Below are positions 1 to 9,000 of a stretch of DNA of 64,000 nt, in pieces. Each line of letters starts with the position of its first letter. The stretch's first letter is position 1. The stretch spans positions 1 through 64,000 of the forward strand of contig JAIKWU010000001.1 in the NCBI GenBank assembly GCA_024684455.1, in the 5' to 3' direction. A program made the translations under genes and the position numbers. A model generated the notes under the pieces. That model worked only from the letters and a program-made list of their open reading frames with translations. It had not been told where the DNA came from and did no database searches. Source of the DNA: Bacteroidaceae bacterium (GTDB taxonomy: Bacteria; Bacteroidota; Bacteroidia; Bacteroidales; Bacteroidaceae).

Positions 1-351
1 AAAGTTGAATGGGGGATTATCGAAGAAACTACTCATCCAGTAAAGGAGGTCTTACCCGGCTTTTTCTCAGCGAGTGACGAAAGCAACGTTAATTATAAAC
101 CAGGTCTCTATATTCATAATAGTAGAGTTTACGTTGATTTATTAGCACGTCGATTGTTTTCAACGGTAGAGCTTTCTGAGATAAGTCGCAAAATACATCG
201 TGCAAGATGGAAGGCGGTTAGAGGGGGCTATGTCGTTATTGAAGCAAGAGAGGATTCTGATATGCATATTGTACTGGGGCGACATTTTATTGAAGACATC
301 TATAATATAGCAATATATGGAGCATGGATGGAAGAACACTTACTTCTTTAA
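1..351 (+). CDS. C-terminal part of an unrecognised protein (5' end outside window)
   Basis: An open frame runs from base 1 to the TAA at 349-351, giving the last 116 residues of a protein. There is no convincing in-frame ATG; the only early alternative start is a TTG at 154, so the gene probably begins upstream of the window. The tail has no signal peptide or membrane segment; it ends in the hydrophobic and acidic run IYGAWMEEHLLL. I do not recognise the family. Its codons are much AT-richer than the rest of the window, which hints at an acquired or relic region. Reality as a gene is moderately supported by the uninterrupted frame only. Confidence 0.5.
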   Translation, partial: KVEWGIIEETTHPVKEVLPGFFSASDESNVNYKPGLYIHNSRVYVDLLARRLFSTVELSEISRKIHRARWKAVRGGYVVIEAREDSDMHIVLGRHFIEDIYNIAIYGAWMEEHLLL

Positions 352-400
352 ATAATCTCAAATTATCGTTCCACCTTATTATAATATTAAGAATAATCGC

Positions 401-409
401 TATCTTTGT
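401..409 (+). promoter_or_regulatory. Bacteroidetes-type -7 box (TATCTTTGT)
   Basis: TATCTTTGT matches the TAnnTTTG consensus of the primary sigma factor of Bacteroidetes and lies 27 bp before the ATG at 436. No clear -33 TTG is seen. It would drive the chimeric pseudogene that follows. Confidence 0.4.
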
Positions 410-435
410 AACCGTATTCGATAAGTAACAAATAT

Positions 436-701
436 ATGTTAGTGGCAAAAAGGCAGAGAAAAAGTCAAAAATACGAAAAATGGCAATACGGAAGAGTGCT
501 ACTTCTGTTAGGTTTTCTTATGTGTTTCAATGGTTTATCTGCTAAAACACAATGGTACAAGTATTTCCATTTGGGTGAATTGCCGGAGTTTTCAAGAAAC
601 GTTCTGGAGACGCTCCGGCAGCCGCTTGAGGACCGCGTGATTACCATCTCGCCGAAGCCATCGGCTACCGCAATCTCGACCGTGAGGGCTGGATGGAGTG
701 A
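436..701 (+). pseudogene. yifB/comM (Mg-chelatase-like AAA ATPase) remnant with large internal deletion, behind a foreign N terminus
   Basis: From 571 the frame starting at 436 reads [14 protein letters not shown] then [12 protein letters not shown], the hallmark segment of YifB/ComM Mg-chelatase-like ATPases around Walker B. At about 640-651 the match jumps frame and continues as [18 protein letters not shown] followed by TGA at 699-701, which is the extreme C terminus of the same family. Two family segments that are normally far apart are thus fused out of frame, the mark of an internal deletion. The first ~45 codons (436-570) are unrelated to YifB: they encode a basic start and a hydrophobic stretch like a signal peptide. 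The open frame itself runs on to 750. ComM homologues act as helicases in natural transformation; an intact dprA lies elsewhere in this window. No functional product is expected. Confidence 0.75.
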
Positions 702-733
702 ACATAGGCCTGTGCCCCAATTGGCGAACAACA

Positions 734-811
734 TCTTGTGCTTGGCGTAATCACGCTAAGCACTTAGCGTTATTTCTCCAAGTGCTTAGCGTGATTACGC
801 CAAGCACTTGG
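734..811. repeat. 22-bp-period palindromic array A (4 units)
   Basis: Four 12-bp units (734-745 degenerate, 756-767, 778-789, 800-811) of the form CYAAG-YR-CTTRG alternate with exactly 10-bp linkers (CGTAATCACG, CGTTATTTCT, CGTGATTACG). Bases 739-765 and 780-806 form a perfect 27-bp inverted repeat with a 14-nt loop, so a single strand could fold into a long hairpin. It lies between the yifB relic and the promoter of the gene at 923. Confidence 0.9.
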
Positions 812-839
812 ACCGACGGACAGTTTATATACAAAAAAC

Positions 840-871
840 TTGCCGATAATAGTAAAAACCATTATCTTTGC
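840..871 (+). promoter_or_regulatory. Promoter of the outer-membrane protein gene (-33 TTG, -7 TATCTTTGC)
   Basis: TTG at 840-842 and TATCTTTGC at 863-871 are 20 bp apart, the expected Bacteroidetes spacing. The start codon at 923 is about 50 bp downstream. Confidence 0.7.
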
Positions 872-891
872 AGGTGTAACTATACTGAATG

Positions 892-914
892 TCATTGACC
901 ATTGAACATTGATC
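892..914. repeat. Heptamer repeat in 5' UTR (CATTGAN, about 3 copies)
   Basis: Three imperfect 7-bp units (CATTGAC, CATTGAA, CATTGAT) lie between the promoter and the ATG at 923, so copy number would alter leader length. They belong to the heptamer class seen in many gaps of this window. Confidence 0.6.
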
Positions 915-922
915 TTTGAAAG

Positions 923-1627
923 ATGAAAAAGATAAGTTTATTGGCAGGAGTGCTGATTGTCAGCATGGTCGCCCTTGCACAGGAAAAAGTGACGGCTGAC
1001 ATTTCGGCCGACTTTGTGAGCCGGTACATCTGGCGCGGACAGGACCTCGGGCACGTCAGTCTGCAACCCACACTGGGCCTCTCGTACAAGGGGCTTTCGC
1101 TTACGGCCTGGGGCAGCGTCGGATTGGCTGATGCTCAGGATACACGTGAAATCGACCTTACGCTCGACTATGCCATCGGCCGTTTTCATGCCTGTGTCAC
1201 CGACTACTGGACTGACGATGGCGCCGACCCTGACGGTCGCTACTTCATGTACGAAGCCCACCGAACCAATCATGTGCTTGAGGCCAACGTGGGCTATGAC
1301 TTCGGGCTGTTCACGGCCGACTGGTACACGAACTTTGCGGGTAACGACGGCCTGAACAACCGTGAAGAACGTGCCTATAGCAGTTACTTCGAACTGAACG
1401 CACCTTTTCGCCTCGGTGGATGTGACTGGACGGCGACGCTGGGTGCCGTGCCCTACGCTACCGACTTCTACCATTGCAGCGGCTTCGCCGTCACGACGGC
1501 GACCCTGCGTGTCAAGCGCGACATCCGTCTGACCGACCATTTCTCCCTTCCTCTCTTTGCTCAGTTTGCCGCCAATCCACAAAGCCAACATGCCTATTTG
1601 GTGGTAGGCCTTACCTTGCATCCATAA
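923..1627 (+). CDS. Putative outer-membrane beta-barrel protein
   Basis: A 234-residue exported protein. Residues 1-19 form a signal peptide (basic MKK, hydrophobic core, AL-A-Q cleavage). The mature part starts with SADFVSRYIWRGQ and consists of alternating hydrophobic/polar strands (LSYKGLSLTAWGSVGL, LDYAIGRFHACVTDYW, VGYDFGLFTADWYTNF) and ends with a hydrophobic strand, as in small porin-like barrels. The pattern resembles TorF-type putative porins known from Bacteroidetes and proteobacteria, but substrate and role cannot be read from sequence. It has its own promoter at 840-871 and a heptamer repeat in the leader. The esterase at 1686 follows at 58 bp on the same strand with no clear promoter between, so co-transcription is possible. 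Confidence 0.75.
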   Translation: MKKISLLAGVLIVSMVALAQEKVTADISADFVSRYIWRGQDLGHVSLQPTLGLSYKGLSLTAWGSVGLADAQDTREIDLTLDYAIGRFHACVTDYWTDDGADPDGRYFMYEAHRTNHVLEANVGYDFGLFTADWYTNFAGNDGLNNREERAYSSYFELNAPFRLGGCDWTATLGAVPYATDFYHCSGFAVTTATLRVKRDIRLTDHFSLPLFAQFAANPQSQHAYLVVGLTLHP

Positions 1628-1651
1628 TTGAACAATGAACAATGAATAATT
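1625..1651. repeat. Heptamer repeat (AATTGAAC/AATGAAC units)
   Basis: About 3.5 imperfect units of AATGAAC-type heptamers lie just after the stop of the outer-membrane protein gene and before the esterase. Confidence 0.55.
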
Positions 1652-1685
1652 ACACAAAATAACACACAAAATAAACAGTCTGACA

Positions 1686-2846
1686 ATGAAACGAATTGTA
1701 TTGATGCTGCTCTGCTGCGCGATGGCGGTGGGCGGTTATGCGCAACAGCAACTGGGACAGCGTTCCCGTGTGAAATCACCCGTTGTCAATGCAGACGGAA
1801 GCGTCACCTTCAATGTCTATGCACCATCGGCACAGCAAGTGAGTGTCAGCGGCGACTTTGAAGAAATCCGTGGCCGACGGCTCGAAATGACCAAACAGGA
1901 AAACGGTGTATGGACTGTGACTACGCAACCGCTTCGGCCCGAACTCTATTCCTACAGCATCTCGGTCGATGGAGTGCGCTTTATCGATCCTGCGAACAGT
2001 TATGTCAACCGCGACATTTCGACGCTCAGCAATATCTTCATTGTCACTCGTTCGTCGGACGATAAGGGGCATCTCTATCAGGTGAACAATGTGCCTCATG
2101 GTACATTGGCTCGTGTCTGGTACGACAGTCCGACGCTGGGCACACAACGGCGTATGACCGTTTATCTGCCGCCTGCCTACGATGGCAACCGACGTTTTCC
2201 TGTGCTCTATCTGCTGCATGGGCACGGAGGCGACGAAACATCGTGGGGCGACCTCGGACGTACGTCGCAGATTATGGACAACCTGATTGCTGAAGGTAAG
2301 GCACAGCCGATGATTGTGGTCATGCCTAATGGCAACCCCACCTGCGACGCTGCCCCAGGATGGTGGCACGAAGGCATGTACACGCCAGACGGGAACGCTT
2401 TCAGGCGTCGTGGTGCGAAGGCCAGCATGGAAGAGAGTTTCATGGACATCGTCAACTTTGTCGATAGCCACTATCGCACCATCAAGAAGCGGTCGGCGCG
2501 TGCCGTCAGCGGATTGTCGATGGGTGGCGGGCACACCTTTGGCATCGCCCGTCTCTATCCTGACATCTTCGACTACTACGGACTCCAGTCTGCAGCAGCA
2601 CAGGTGCGGCTCGACGATGCACAGTTTGACACACAGATGTCACGGCTCTTTGCCTCAAAGCCTCGACTCTTCTGGATTGCCATCGGCAAGGATGACTTCC
2701 TGATGCGGATGAACAACGAACTGCGCGACTACCTCGACGAAAAGGGCTACCCCTACGAATACTATGAGAACGACGGTGGCCACATCTGGCGCAACTGGCG
2801 CATCTACCTTACGCTGTTCGCCCAAAAGATTTTCACTGTTAATTAA
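1686..2846 (+). CDS. Secreted CE1-type esterase with N-terminal CBM48-like domain
   Basis: A 386-residue protein with a signal peptide (1-19, cleaved near GGYAQ). Residues ~30-115 look like an E-set/CBM48 domain (VTFNVYAPSAQQVSVSGDF, then WTVTTQPLRPELYSYSI). Residues ~135-385 are an alpha/beta hydrolase of the esterase D / feruloyl esterase type: strand-plus-oxyanion segment VLYLLHGHGGDETSW, nucleophile elbow SGLSMGGGH, and a C-terminal GGHIW with the likely catalytic His. Such proteins usually release feruloyl or acetyl groups from plant polysaccharides. It fits the pectin genes at 24-34 kb. It converges on the second NRPS gene with only 7 bp between the two stop codons and no room for a normal terminator. 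Exact substrate unknown. Confidence 0.88.
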   Translation: MKRIVLMLLCCAMAVGGYAQQQLGQRSRVKSPVVNADGSVTFNVYAPSAQQVSVSGDFEEIRGRRLEMTKQENGVWTVTTQPLRPELYSYSISVDGVRFIDPANSYVNRDISTLSNIFIVTRSSDDKGHLYQVNNVPHGTLARVWYDSPTLGTQRRMTVYLPPAYDGNRRFPVLYLLHGHGGDETSWGDLGRTSQIMDNLIAEGKAQPMIVVMPNGNPTCDAAPGWWHEGMYTPDGNAFRRRGAKASMEESFMDIVNFVDSHYRTIKKRSARAVSGLSMGGGHTFGIARLYPDIFDYYGLQSAAAQVRLDDAQFDTQMSRLFASKPRLFWIAIGKDDFLMRMNNELRDYLDEKGYPYEYYENDGGHIWRNWRIYLTLFAQKIFTVN

Positions 2847-2853
2847 TTAACAA

Positions 2854-5800
2854 TTAACTTTCTCCTGCGTTTTGTTTTCGGATGATTCGGTAGATTTCGG
2901 GGACGATGATGTCGAGCGAGGCATCGTCCATCATCAGGTCATGCTCGTGAGGCGTGTGGACGATGCGTAGGCGGGATGGGTCGCAGTAGTTCTCGTAGTT
3001 GCCTGCCTCAAATTCCATCATGCGTTCCCAATACTTGCGGTTGTCGCCTGTCACTCCAGCGGGAATCTGGTCGGGCTTGAAGTAGGTGACGTTGCCGTCG
3101 AAGAAGGAGGGGCTGTGGTGTGTCAGGTCGTCGGCAACGTTTTGGGCGTTTCTGACCATTGCTTCTAACATACCTGCCTCCCTGAGTTCGGCAAACAACG
3201 GACAGGTCTCGAAATACTCTACGTTGATTTCGGATAGCATACCTTTCGACATCTCACGCAGGTCGTTGTTTCCGAGTGCATGGGAGTCGAGCATGATGAG
3301 GTGCTGCACCTGTTCGCCTGCCTGTGTCAACTGACAGGCCATCTCGTGGGCCACCACGCCGCCGTAGCACCATCCGCCGAGGATGTAGGGACCATGGGGC
3401 TGGTGTTGCTTGAGGATGCGGATGTAGTTGGAAGCGATGGCACGGATGCCGTGGCGCACGTCGTCAGGGTGGTAGAGATTGTAGGGCTCGAAGACTGAAA
3501 ACGAGACATCGTCACCGATGCGGTCGGCGAGTCGGTAGTAGGCGTCGCTGCCTGTGTTGGCTGTATGGACGAATACCATCTTGGGGCCGTTGTTTTCGGA
3601 GTAGATGCACATTTCCGAGGGCGTGTCCTTCTTGAGGGCAAGGGGTGACAGCGTGTCGGTGGCTTCGGGCTCGTTCTCATCCTGCCCGAGTTGGAGCATT
3701 TCAATCCATCCGCTGATGGAGACGTCGTCAGGATAATGGGTGGCTAGCACGCTCATCAGTCTGGCCAGATAGCGCCTCAACTGTTGTTGGCTGATGGCGA
3801 TATTGTGGGTCATCACGTAGAGGAAACTACGCTGGTCAGTATGCAGGCAGGCCAACTTCATCATACAACTGAATTGCAAGTCGATGGTCTCGGCGGCGAG
3901 CGAGTCGCGCAGTTGGCGGAGGATATTGCTGTCGTAGTGGGCCGATTCGAGCATCTGGAGGGGGATGCGACGGTCGGTGATGACTTGCTGAATGACGGGT
4001 ACGTTGTGGAAGACGATGGCAGAGCGCAACTGCTCGTTCTCACGGGCGATGATGTCGAGAGCCTCTCGCAGGTGAGCCTCGCTGACGATGCTATCGACCT
4101 GCAAGCCGACAACGTTGCGCTGGCTGTGAGAGTCGGGGAAAATGAGTTGGCGGAACAGCATCTCGTCTTGCCAGTTGGCTATGGGCAACACCTTCTCGAT
4201 ATGTTCGCCCCTGGAGAGGAAATCTCTCTGGATGGCTTCGTATTGAGCAGGACTCCAGAGTTGTTCGTAAGCGACGTCGGCGGCATCGGCTATCTTGCGG
4301 AAGTTATTGTGCTGCAGGATTTGCTTGCCTGTGGTTTTTATGCCTTGTTCACGGAGTGCCACAGCATATTTCATGGCTGTAAGCGACGTTCCGCCGAGGT
4401 CGGTAAATCGTTCGTCGGGTCCGATGTGGGAGTCGGCATCGAGCACGTCGGTGGCTGTCATCAGGACTCTGAAGAGGACTTCGCTGTCGATGACGCCCGC
4501 TGTATTCCTTTCTCTCTTGGGGCTGGGCAATTCGTTGCGCATGACTTTCCCGTTCAGGTTGCGCGGCAATGCATCCATCCGCACCCACACATCGGGAATC
4601 ATGTATTCGGCCAGATAGCAGGCTATCTCGGCCTTGATTGCGCTTTTGTCCAGTTCGCGCTGCGCTTCGTAGTAACAGGAAAGGTGGTCGATGCCGGCGA
4701 TGTCCTTGACGACAACGACAATCTGTCGCACGTCGGGCACGTTGAGTCGTGAAATAGCCTTGGTGATCTGCACCTCGACTTCGCCTGTTTCGATGCGGAA
4801 TCCGCGCAGTTTCACCATGTTGTCGGTGCGTCCCAGGATGTCGAAGTCGCCGTCGGCCGCCTGCATCGCCCTGTCGCCCGTATGGAACCATCGTTCGCCG
4901 TCGAGCATGAACCATTTTTCAGCACTCTGTTCGGGCAACTTATAGTAGCCGCTCGACATGTAGGCATTGCTGACGATGAGTTCGCCTGCTACACCAGGTC
5001 CGACAGGGTGAAGGTCGTCGTCGATGACCTGTGCCTTGGTATTGTGGTATGGCTTGCCGACCCTGATACGCTCCTCGTTGCCGCGAATCTTTTTGGAGAT
5101 AATCGGGCACACTTCGGTACTGCCGTAGAGGTTAATCAGGAAGTTGTCGGGAGCGTAGGGGTGGAAATTGCGCAACTTATCGCCTGCCGCAAACACAAAT
5201 ACACCCTTGAGGTCGTAGTCCTCAGCCATAATGGCTGCCAGTCCTGAAGGCAGGAAAATGTGGGTGACCCGTGCTTGCTTCATAAACTCGTAGAGACTTG
5301 CCATATCCAGACGTGCTGTCTCGGGGGCTATGCAAACGGTTCCGCCGTATTGCAAAGGTCCCATCAGGAACATCATGGTGGCCACGAAAGGGAAACTCGA
5401 CATGATGCCAGAACGGGTGTCGGCGTTCATCACGGCGTCGTCGTAAATCTTTGCACAGTCGGCAATGTGCAGCAGCATGAGATGGTTGTGCAGCACCCCC
5501 TTCGGTTTACCCGTTGTACCAGAAGTGTAGAGCAACATGGCGGGCGATTCGGGCGTTATGGGATGATTGTCGATTGATGATTGACGATTGTCGATTGACG
5601 ATTGTACTTCATCCAGAAAGACGACGCGGTCGGCAGGAAAATTCAGTTGTCTGTTTTCCCAAAACGCTCGGATGGTCAGTATGGCCACAGCCTCGGAGTC
5701 CTCGAGCATATACTCCAGACGCTTTTCAGGATAGGCACCATCAAACGGAACGAAGATGCAGCCAGTGCGCAGTGCTGCGATGGCTCCCAGCAAGATTTCC

Positions 5801-5988
5801 TTGACATACGGCACATAAACTGCCACCGCTTCGCCTGTCTTTACGCCGAGGGCTGTGAGCCGTTGAGAAACGGAAGCACTTCTTGCTTCGAGTTCCCCAT
5901 AACTCATTTCACCGAAAGCATCCAGCAACGCAGTTTTCTCTGGAAATGCAGCAGCATGGTCCTGCACCAGTTCATGAATCAATTTCAT
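2854..5988 (-). CDS. NRPS-like enzyme: A - T - degenerate half C - thioesterase
   Basis: The start is taken as the ATG at 5988, because the codon before it is TTG. Domains: adenylation ~10-490 (P-loop LLYTSGTTGKPKG, YGSTE, GRTDNMVKLRGFRIE, A10 LNGKV), carrier ~515-590 (DLGGTSLTAMK, phosphopantetheine Ser), a half condensation-like domain ~605-780, and a type I thioesterase ~800-1040. In A4 the Asp that holds the alpha-amino group is Val (FVATMMF against FDACMMD in the neighbour), so a non-amino-acid substrate such as a keto, hydroxy or aryl acid is possible. The C remnant covers only the N-lobe, and HHxxxDG reads THNIAIS, so it should not condense. The TE nucleophile elbow is GGWCYGG, Cys for Ser. 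A heptamer repeat lies within the A domain. It follows the first NRPS gene by about 35 bp, presumably in one operon. Confidence 0.9.
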   Translation of the reverse strand: MKLIHELVQDHAAAFPEKTALLDAFGEMSYGELEARSASVSQRLTALGVKTGEAVAVYVPYVKEILLGAIAALRTGCIFVPFDGAYPEKRLEYMLEDSEAVAILTIRAFWENRQLNFPADRVVFLDEVQSSIDNRQSSIDNHPITPESPAMLLYTSGTTGKPKGVLHNHLMLLHIADCAKIYDDAVMNADTRSGIMSSFPFVATMMFLMGPLQYGGTVCIAPETARLDMASLYEFMKQARVTHIFLPSGLAAIMAEDYDLKGVFVFAAGDKLRNFHPYAPDNFLINLYGSTEVCPIISKKIRGNEERIRVGKPYHNTKAQVIDDDLHPVGPGVAGELIVSNAYMSSGYYKLPEQSAEKWFMLDGERWFHTGDRAMQAADGDFDILGRTDNMVKLRGFRIETGEVEVQITKAISRLNVPDVRQIVVVVKDIAGIDHLSCYYEAQRELDKSAIKAEIACYLAEYMIPDVWVRMDALPRNLNGKVMRNELPSPKRERNTAGVIDSEVLFRVLMTATDVLDADSHIGPDERFTDLGGTSLTAMKYAVALREQGIKTTGKQILQHNNFRKIADAADVAYEQLWSPAQYEAIQRDFLSRGEHIEKVLPIANWQDEMLFRQLIFPDSHSQRNVVGLQVDSIVSEAHLREALDIIARENEQLRSAIVFHNVPVIQQVITDRRIPLQMLESAHYDSNILRQLRDSLAAETIDLQFSCMMKLACLHTDQRSFLYVMTHNIAISQQQLRRYLARLMSVLATHYPDDVSISGWIEMLQLGQDENEPEATDTLSPLALKKDTPSEMCIYSENNGPKMVFVHTANTGSDAYYRLADRIGDDVSFSVFEPYNLYHPDDVRHGIRAIASNYIRILKQHQPHGPYILGGWCYGGVVAHEMACQLTQAGEQVQHLIMLDSHALGNNDLREMSKGMLSEINVEYFETCPLFAELREAGMLEAMVRNAQNVADDLTHHSPSFFDGNVTYFKPDQIPAGVTGDNRKYWERMMEFEAGNYENYCDPSRLRIVHTPHEHDLMMDDASLDIIVPEIYRIIRKQNAGES
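5565..5605. repeat. In-frame heptamer repeat inside the NRPS A domain (about 5.9 copies of GATTGNY)
   Basis: Units at 5565, 5572, 5579, 5586, 5593 and 5600 (GATTGTC, GATTGAT, GATTGAC and so on). Read on the minus strand they encode residues ~129-143, VQSSIDNRQSSIDN, a loop just before the P-loop of the A domain. Since 7 is not a multiple of 3, gain or loss of one unit would shift the frame. Confidence 0.85.
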
Positions 5989-5999
5989 CAATCCTTATA

Positions 6000-6029
6000 T
6001 GTTCAATGTTCAACGGTCAATGTTCAATG
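6000..6029. repeat. Heptamer repeat between the two NRPS genes
   Basis: Units TGTTCAA, TGTTCAA, CGGTCAA, TGTTCAA fill almost the whole gap between the NRPS genes; the TGA stop of the upstream NRPS (6024-6026) lies within the repeat. Confidence 0.75.
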
Positions 6030-9000
6030 ATTAAAAAATCCCTTTTCGCCCAACTTCTCGAGGAAACGGCGAATATATGCTGTGCCTGTTTCGGGCCATG
6101 AGAAACCAAGTCGTTCCAGAATGCACGAAGTGTAAGTGACGTCAAGGCTCTCTAACCCGATTTCCTGACTGCCGTCGCCGCTGTTGTAGGCAATCAGGCT
6201 GCCCACATTCGCATGGGTGTTTTCATCGGCAAGAGCCTTGTTCAGGGCTTCGGCTACCTCTTCACCCTCGGCGCCTCGGATGGAGAATCCCATGTCATTC
6301 ATCGTATGGATGACATCGCCCATCAGCGGTCTGTGCGGATTCAGCGGCTGGAAACAGATACAGTCGTCGGGAGTCTGTGCCAGTGCCAGAACAGCCTTGG
6401 CCACACAGTCGATGGGCGAGAACTCTGTCTCGACGTTTAGGTCGTCATACCCAATCACACCGAGGGTTCGGAAGGCATTGAGACTGTTCATGTAACTGTT
6501 TGTCTGATAGTTGATTTGGAATTCACCGTCGTCCGACCTCGGTGCCAAATTGCCCACACGGCACACCTTGGCTCTCAGTCCGTTCGCCAAAATCTCTTCA
6601 TAGATGTGCCGCTCAGCCATAAACTTGGAGTGGATGTATTGGTTGCCGTTCAGTTCCTGACCTGCATACAGCACATTTTCAGTGAAGTGGAAACTGATGG
6701 GCGGCACGCCGTCCTTTCGGCTGCCCATGATGCTGCCCGTTGAGATATGTATCAGACGTGCTCCCCAGCGGAGACACCAAGCCGTCAGATTCTTCACCGA
6801 CTCAACATTTACGCGCTCAATCTCGTTGCCTTTGGCAAAGTGCTTGACACTGGCGGCACAGTTGATGACCGTCATGTCGCTGTGGGGAGCCTCAAACTTC
6901 TGCAGCGAGGCAGGGTCGGTTGCGTCGCCTTCGATGACGATGATGCGTGAGCCGTACAACTCGTCGTCGGCATCGTTGAAATAGTAACGCTGCATGGCCT
7001 TTAAGCGGTTCTCACCGCTCTCCTCCTTGCTTGGACGGACAAAGCAGTAAATCGTGCCTTCATAACTCTTTATCAGTTCGTGAAGCACATGACTGCCGAG
7101 ATAGCCTGTTGCACCTAACAGAAGAACATCGCCTACGACATTGGGTTCACCGCTCAGGTATGCCTCTAGCGTGTTGTGCGAAAGCAACTCGTGAATCGGC
7201 TTGTAGTCGTAGCCGTCAGCACCGACTACAGGGGGAGTCCATTCACCGTATGCCAAGGGGGCCTGTTCGCCCGCAGTCGCTTCTGGCTCGGTGTGTTCGC
7301 CGAGGAATTCAGCCATTGCTCTCGGTGTCGTATAGGTGAACACATCGTTATAGACAATCTTGTAGCCTGCTTTTTCTGCTGCAATCACTACCTTCATAGC
7401 AAGGATTGAACTGCCTCCGATTTCAAAGAAGTCTGCTTCGGCACTGATGCGGTCTATACCGAGAACACTGCTGAAGATTGCGCAGAAGTCCTCCTCTGTC
7501 TTGTTGGCAGGAGCCACATAGTCGGCGGCTTTCCGTTCGGGCTTGGGCAAGGCCTTCTTATCCACTTTCATGTTCACGGTAAGCGGAATCTTGTCAATCT
7601 GCATGATGACGGCAGGTACCATATAGGCTGGTTTCTGACTCTTCACATATTCGGCAAGCGCATCTGTGTTGATGGTGCCGCTGCCGACAACGAATGCTGC
7701 CAGATACTTACCGCCACTCTCATAGTCGTATGCCTGAACCGTTACATCATCTATGCCATCAAATCCGCGGATTACGGTTTCAACCTCCTTGGTCTCGATA
7801 CGGAAGCCGCGAATCTTCACTTGTCCGTCCTTACGTCCCACAAACTCCACGTCACCGTTCTGACGGTAGCGGACGATATCGCCTGTATGATACATGCGGA
7901 ACTCATTGAAGGGGCAGTCTTCGTATGCCTCGGCTGTCTTGTCGGGACGGTTCAGGTAGCCACGGCTCGTTTGCGGACCTGACAGACAGTATTCACCCGC
8001 AGCACCGGCGGGGAGTCGGTGGTTCGTCTTGTCAAGAACGTATGCATGAATCGTAGGAATGGGTTGTCCAATTGGAATGTTAGGTTCCCACTCCTTGATG
8101 GGGAAGACGCTGACGCCACAGCAGTTTTCTGTAGGACCATAGCCGTTGGCTATTGGATAACTGATGGCCGAGGGGTCGATGGCAGGACATTTCTCACCAG
8201 CAATAATCAGCAGTCTGAGCGTTTTCTGATGGGGATAGTTCTGTGCAAACTGAACACCGACCTGAGTCGTGAGGAGCAGGGTCGTAATGCCCGCTTTGTC
8301 GAAGTAGGCAGCCAAGCGGCCTAAATCCATGCGGTCTTCTTCGGGCACAAGGTTGACAGTGGCACCCACAAGAAGGCTACAGAACACGTCAGCCATGTTC
8401 ACGTCGAAACTGAACGAGGCATAGGCGGCTACAATGTCGTCCTTTGTATAGAAAGTGTGACGCATTCCGTGGGCGTAGGCTACGATGTTGCGGTTTTCAA
8501 TTTGGCATCCCTTGGGCGCACCTGTCGAGCCCGATGTGTAGAGCATGATGAAAAGGCTCTCTGGCGATGGACCGACGGGTGGTGTGTCGGCTTTCTCCAT
8601 ACTGTATAGTTCACTCACAGTGACGATCTTTCCCTTGTATTCATCCACTACATTGCAAAGGTCGTCGTCGGCTATCAACAGGCAGACGCTGGCATCCTTC
8701 ACCATGAAGTTCAGACGTTCCTTCGGATAACTTGGGTCGAGCGGTTCGTATCCCATGCCAGCCTTGACAGCAGCCAACGGCATGATGAACGTCTGTTCAT
8801 TTCGGGGCAGGATGATGGCTGCCACCTCTTCCTTAAGATCCGTCTTACCTGTCACCTCACAACCGATTTTGTAGATCTTTGCGGCAAGGCTGTCGGTCAG
8901 TTTGTCCAATTCTTGATAGGTGAATGCCTTGTCCTTGAAGACCACAGCCGTCTTGTCGGGATATTCACCGACGATTTTCTTGAACCGAGTAGCCACTGAG

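Noticed and set aside
734-811. CRISPR array
   Set aside because: Units are 12 bp with 10-bp linkers that are themselves alike and palindromic; no 25-40-bp repeats, no unique spacers, no cas genes.
2854-5988. Plain acyl-CoA synthetase instead of NRPS
   Set aside because: The downstream carrier motif DLGGTSL and TE domain show an assembly-line enzyme, although the missing Asp in the pocket recalls acyl-activating relatives.
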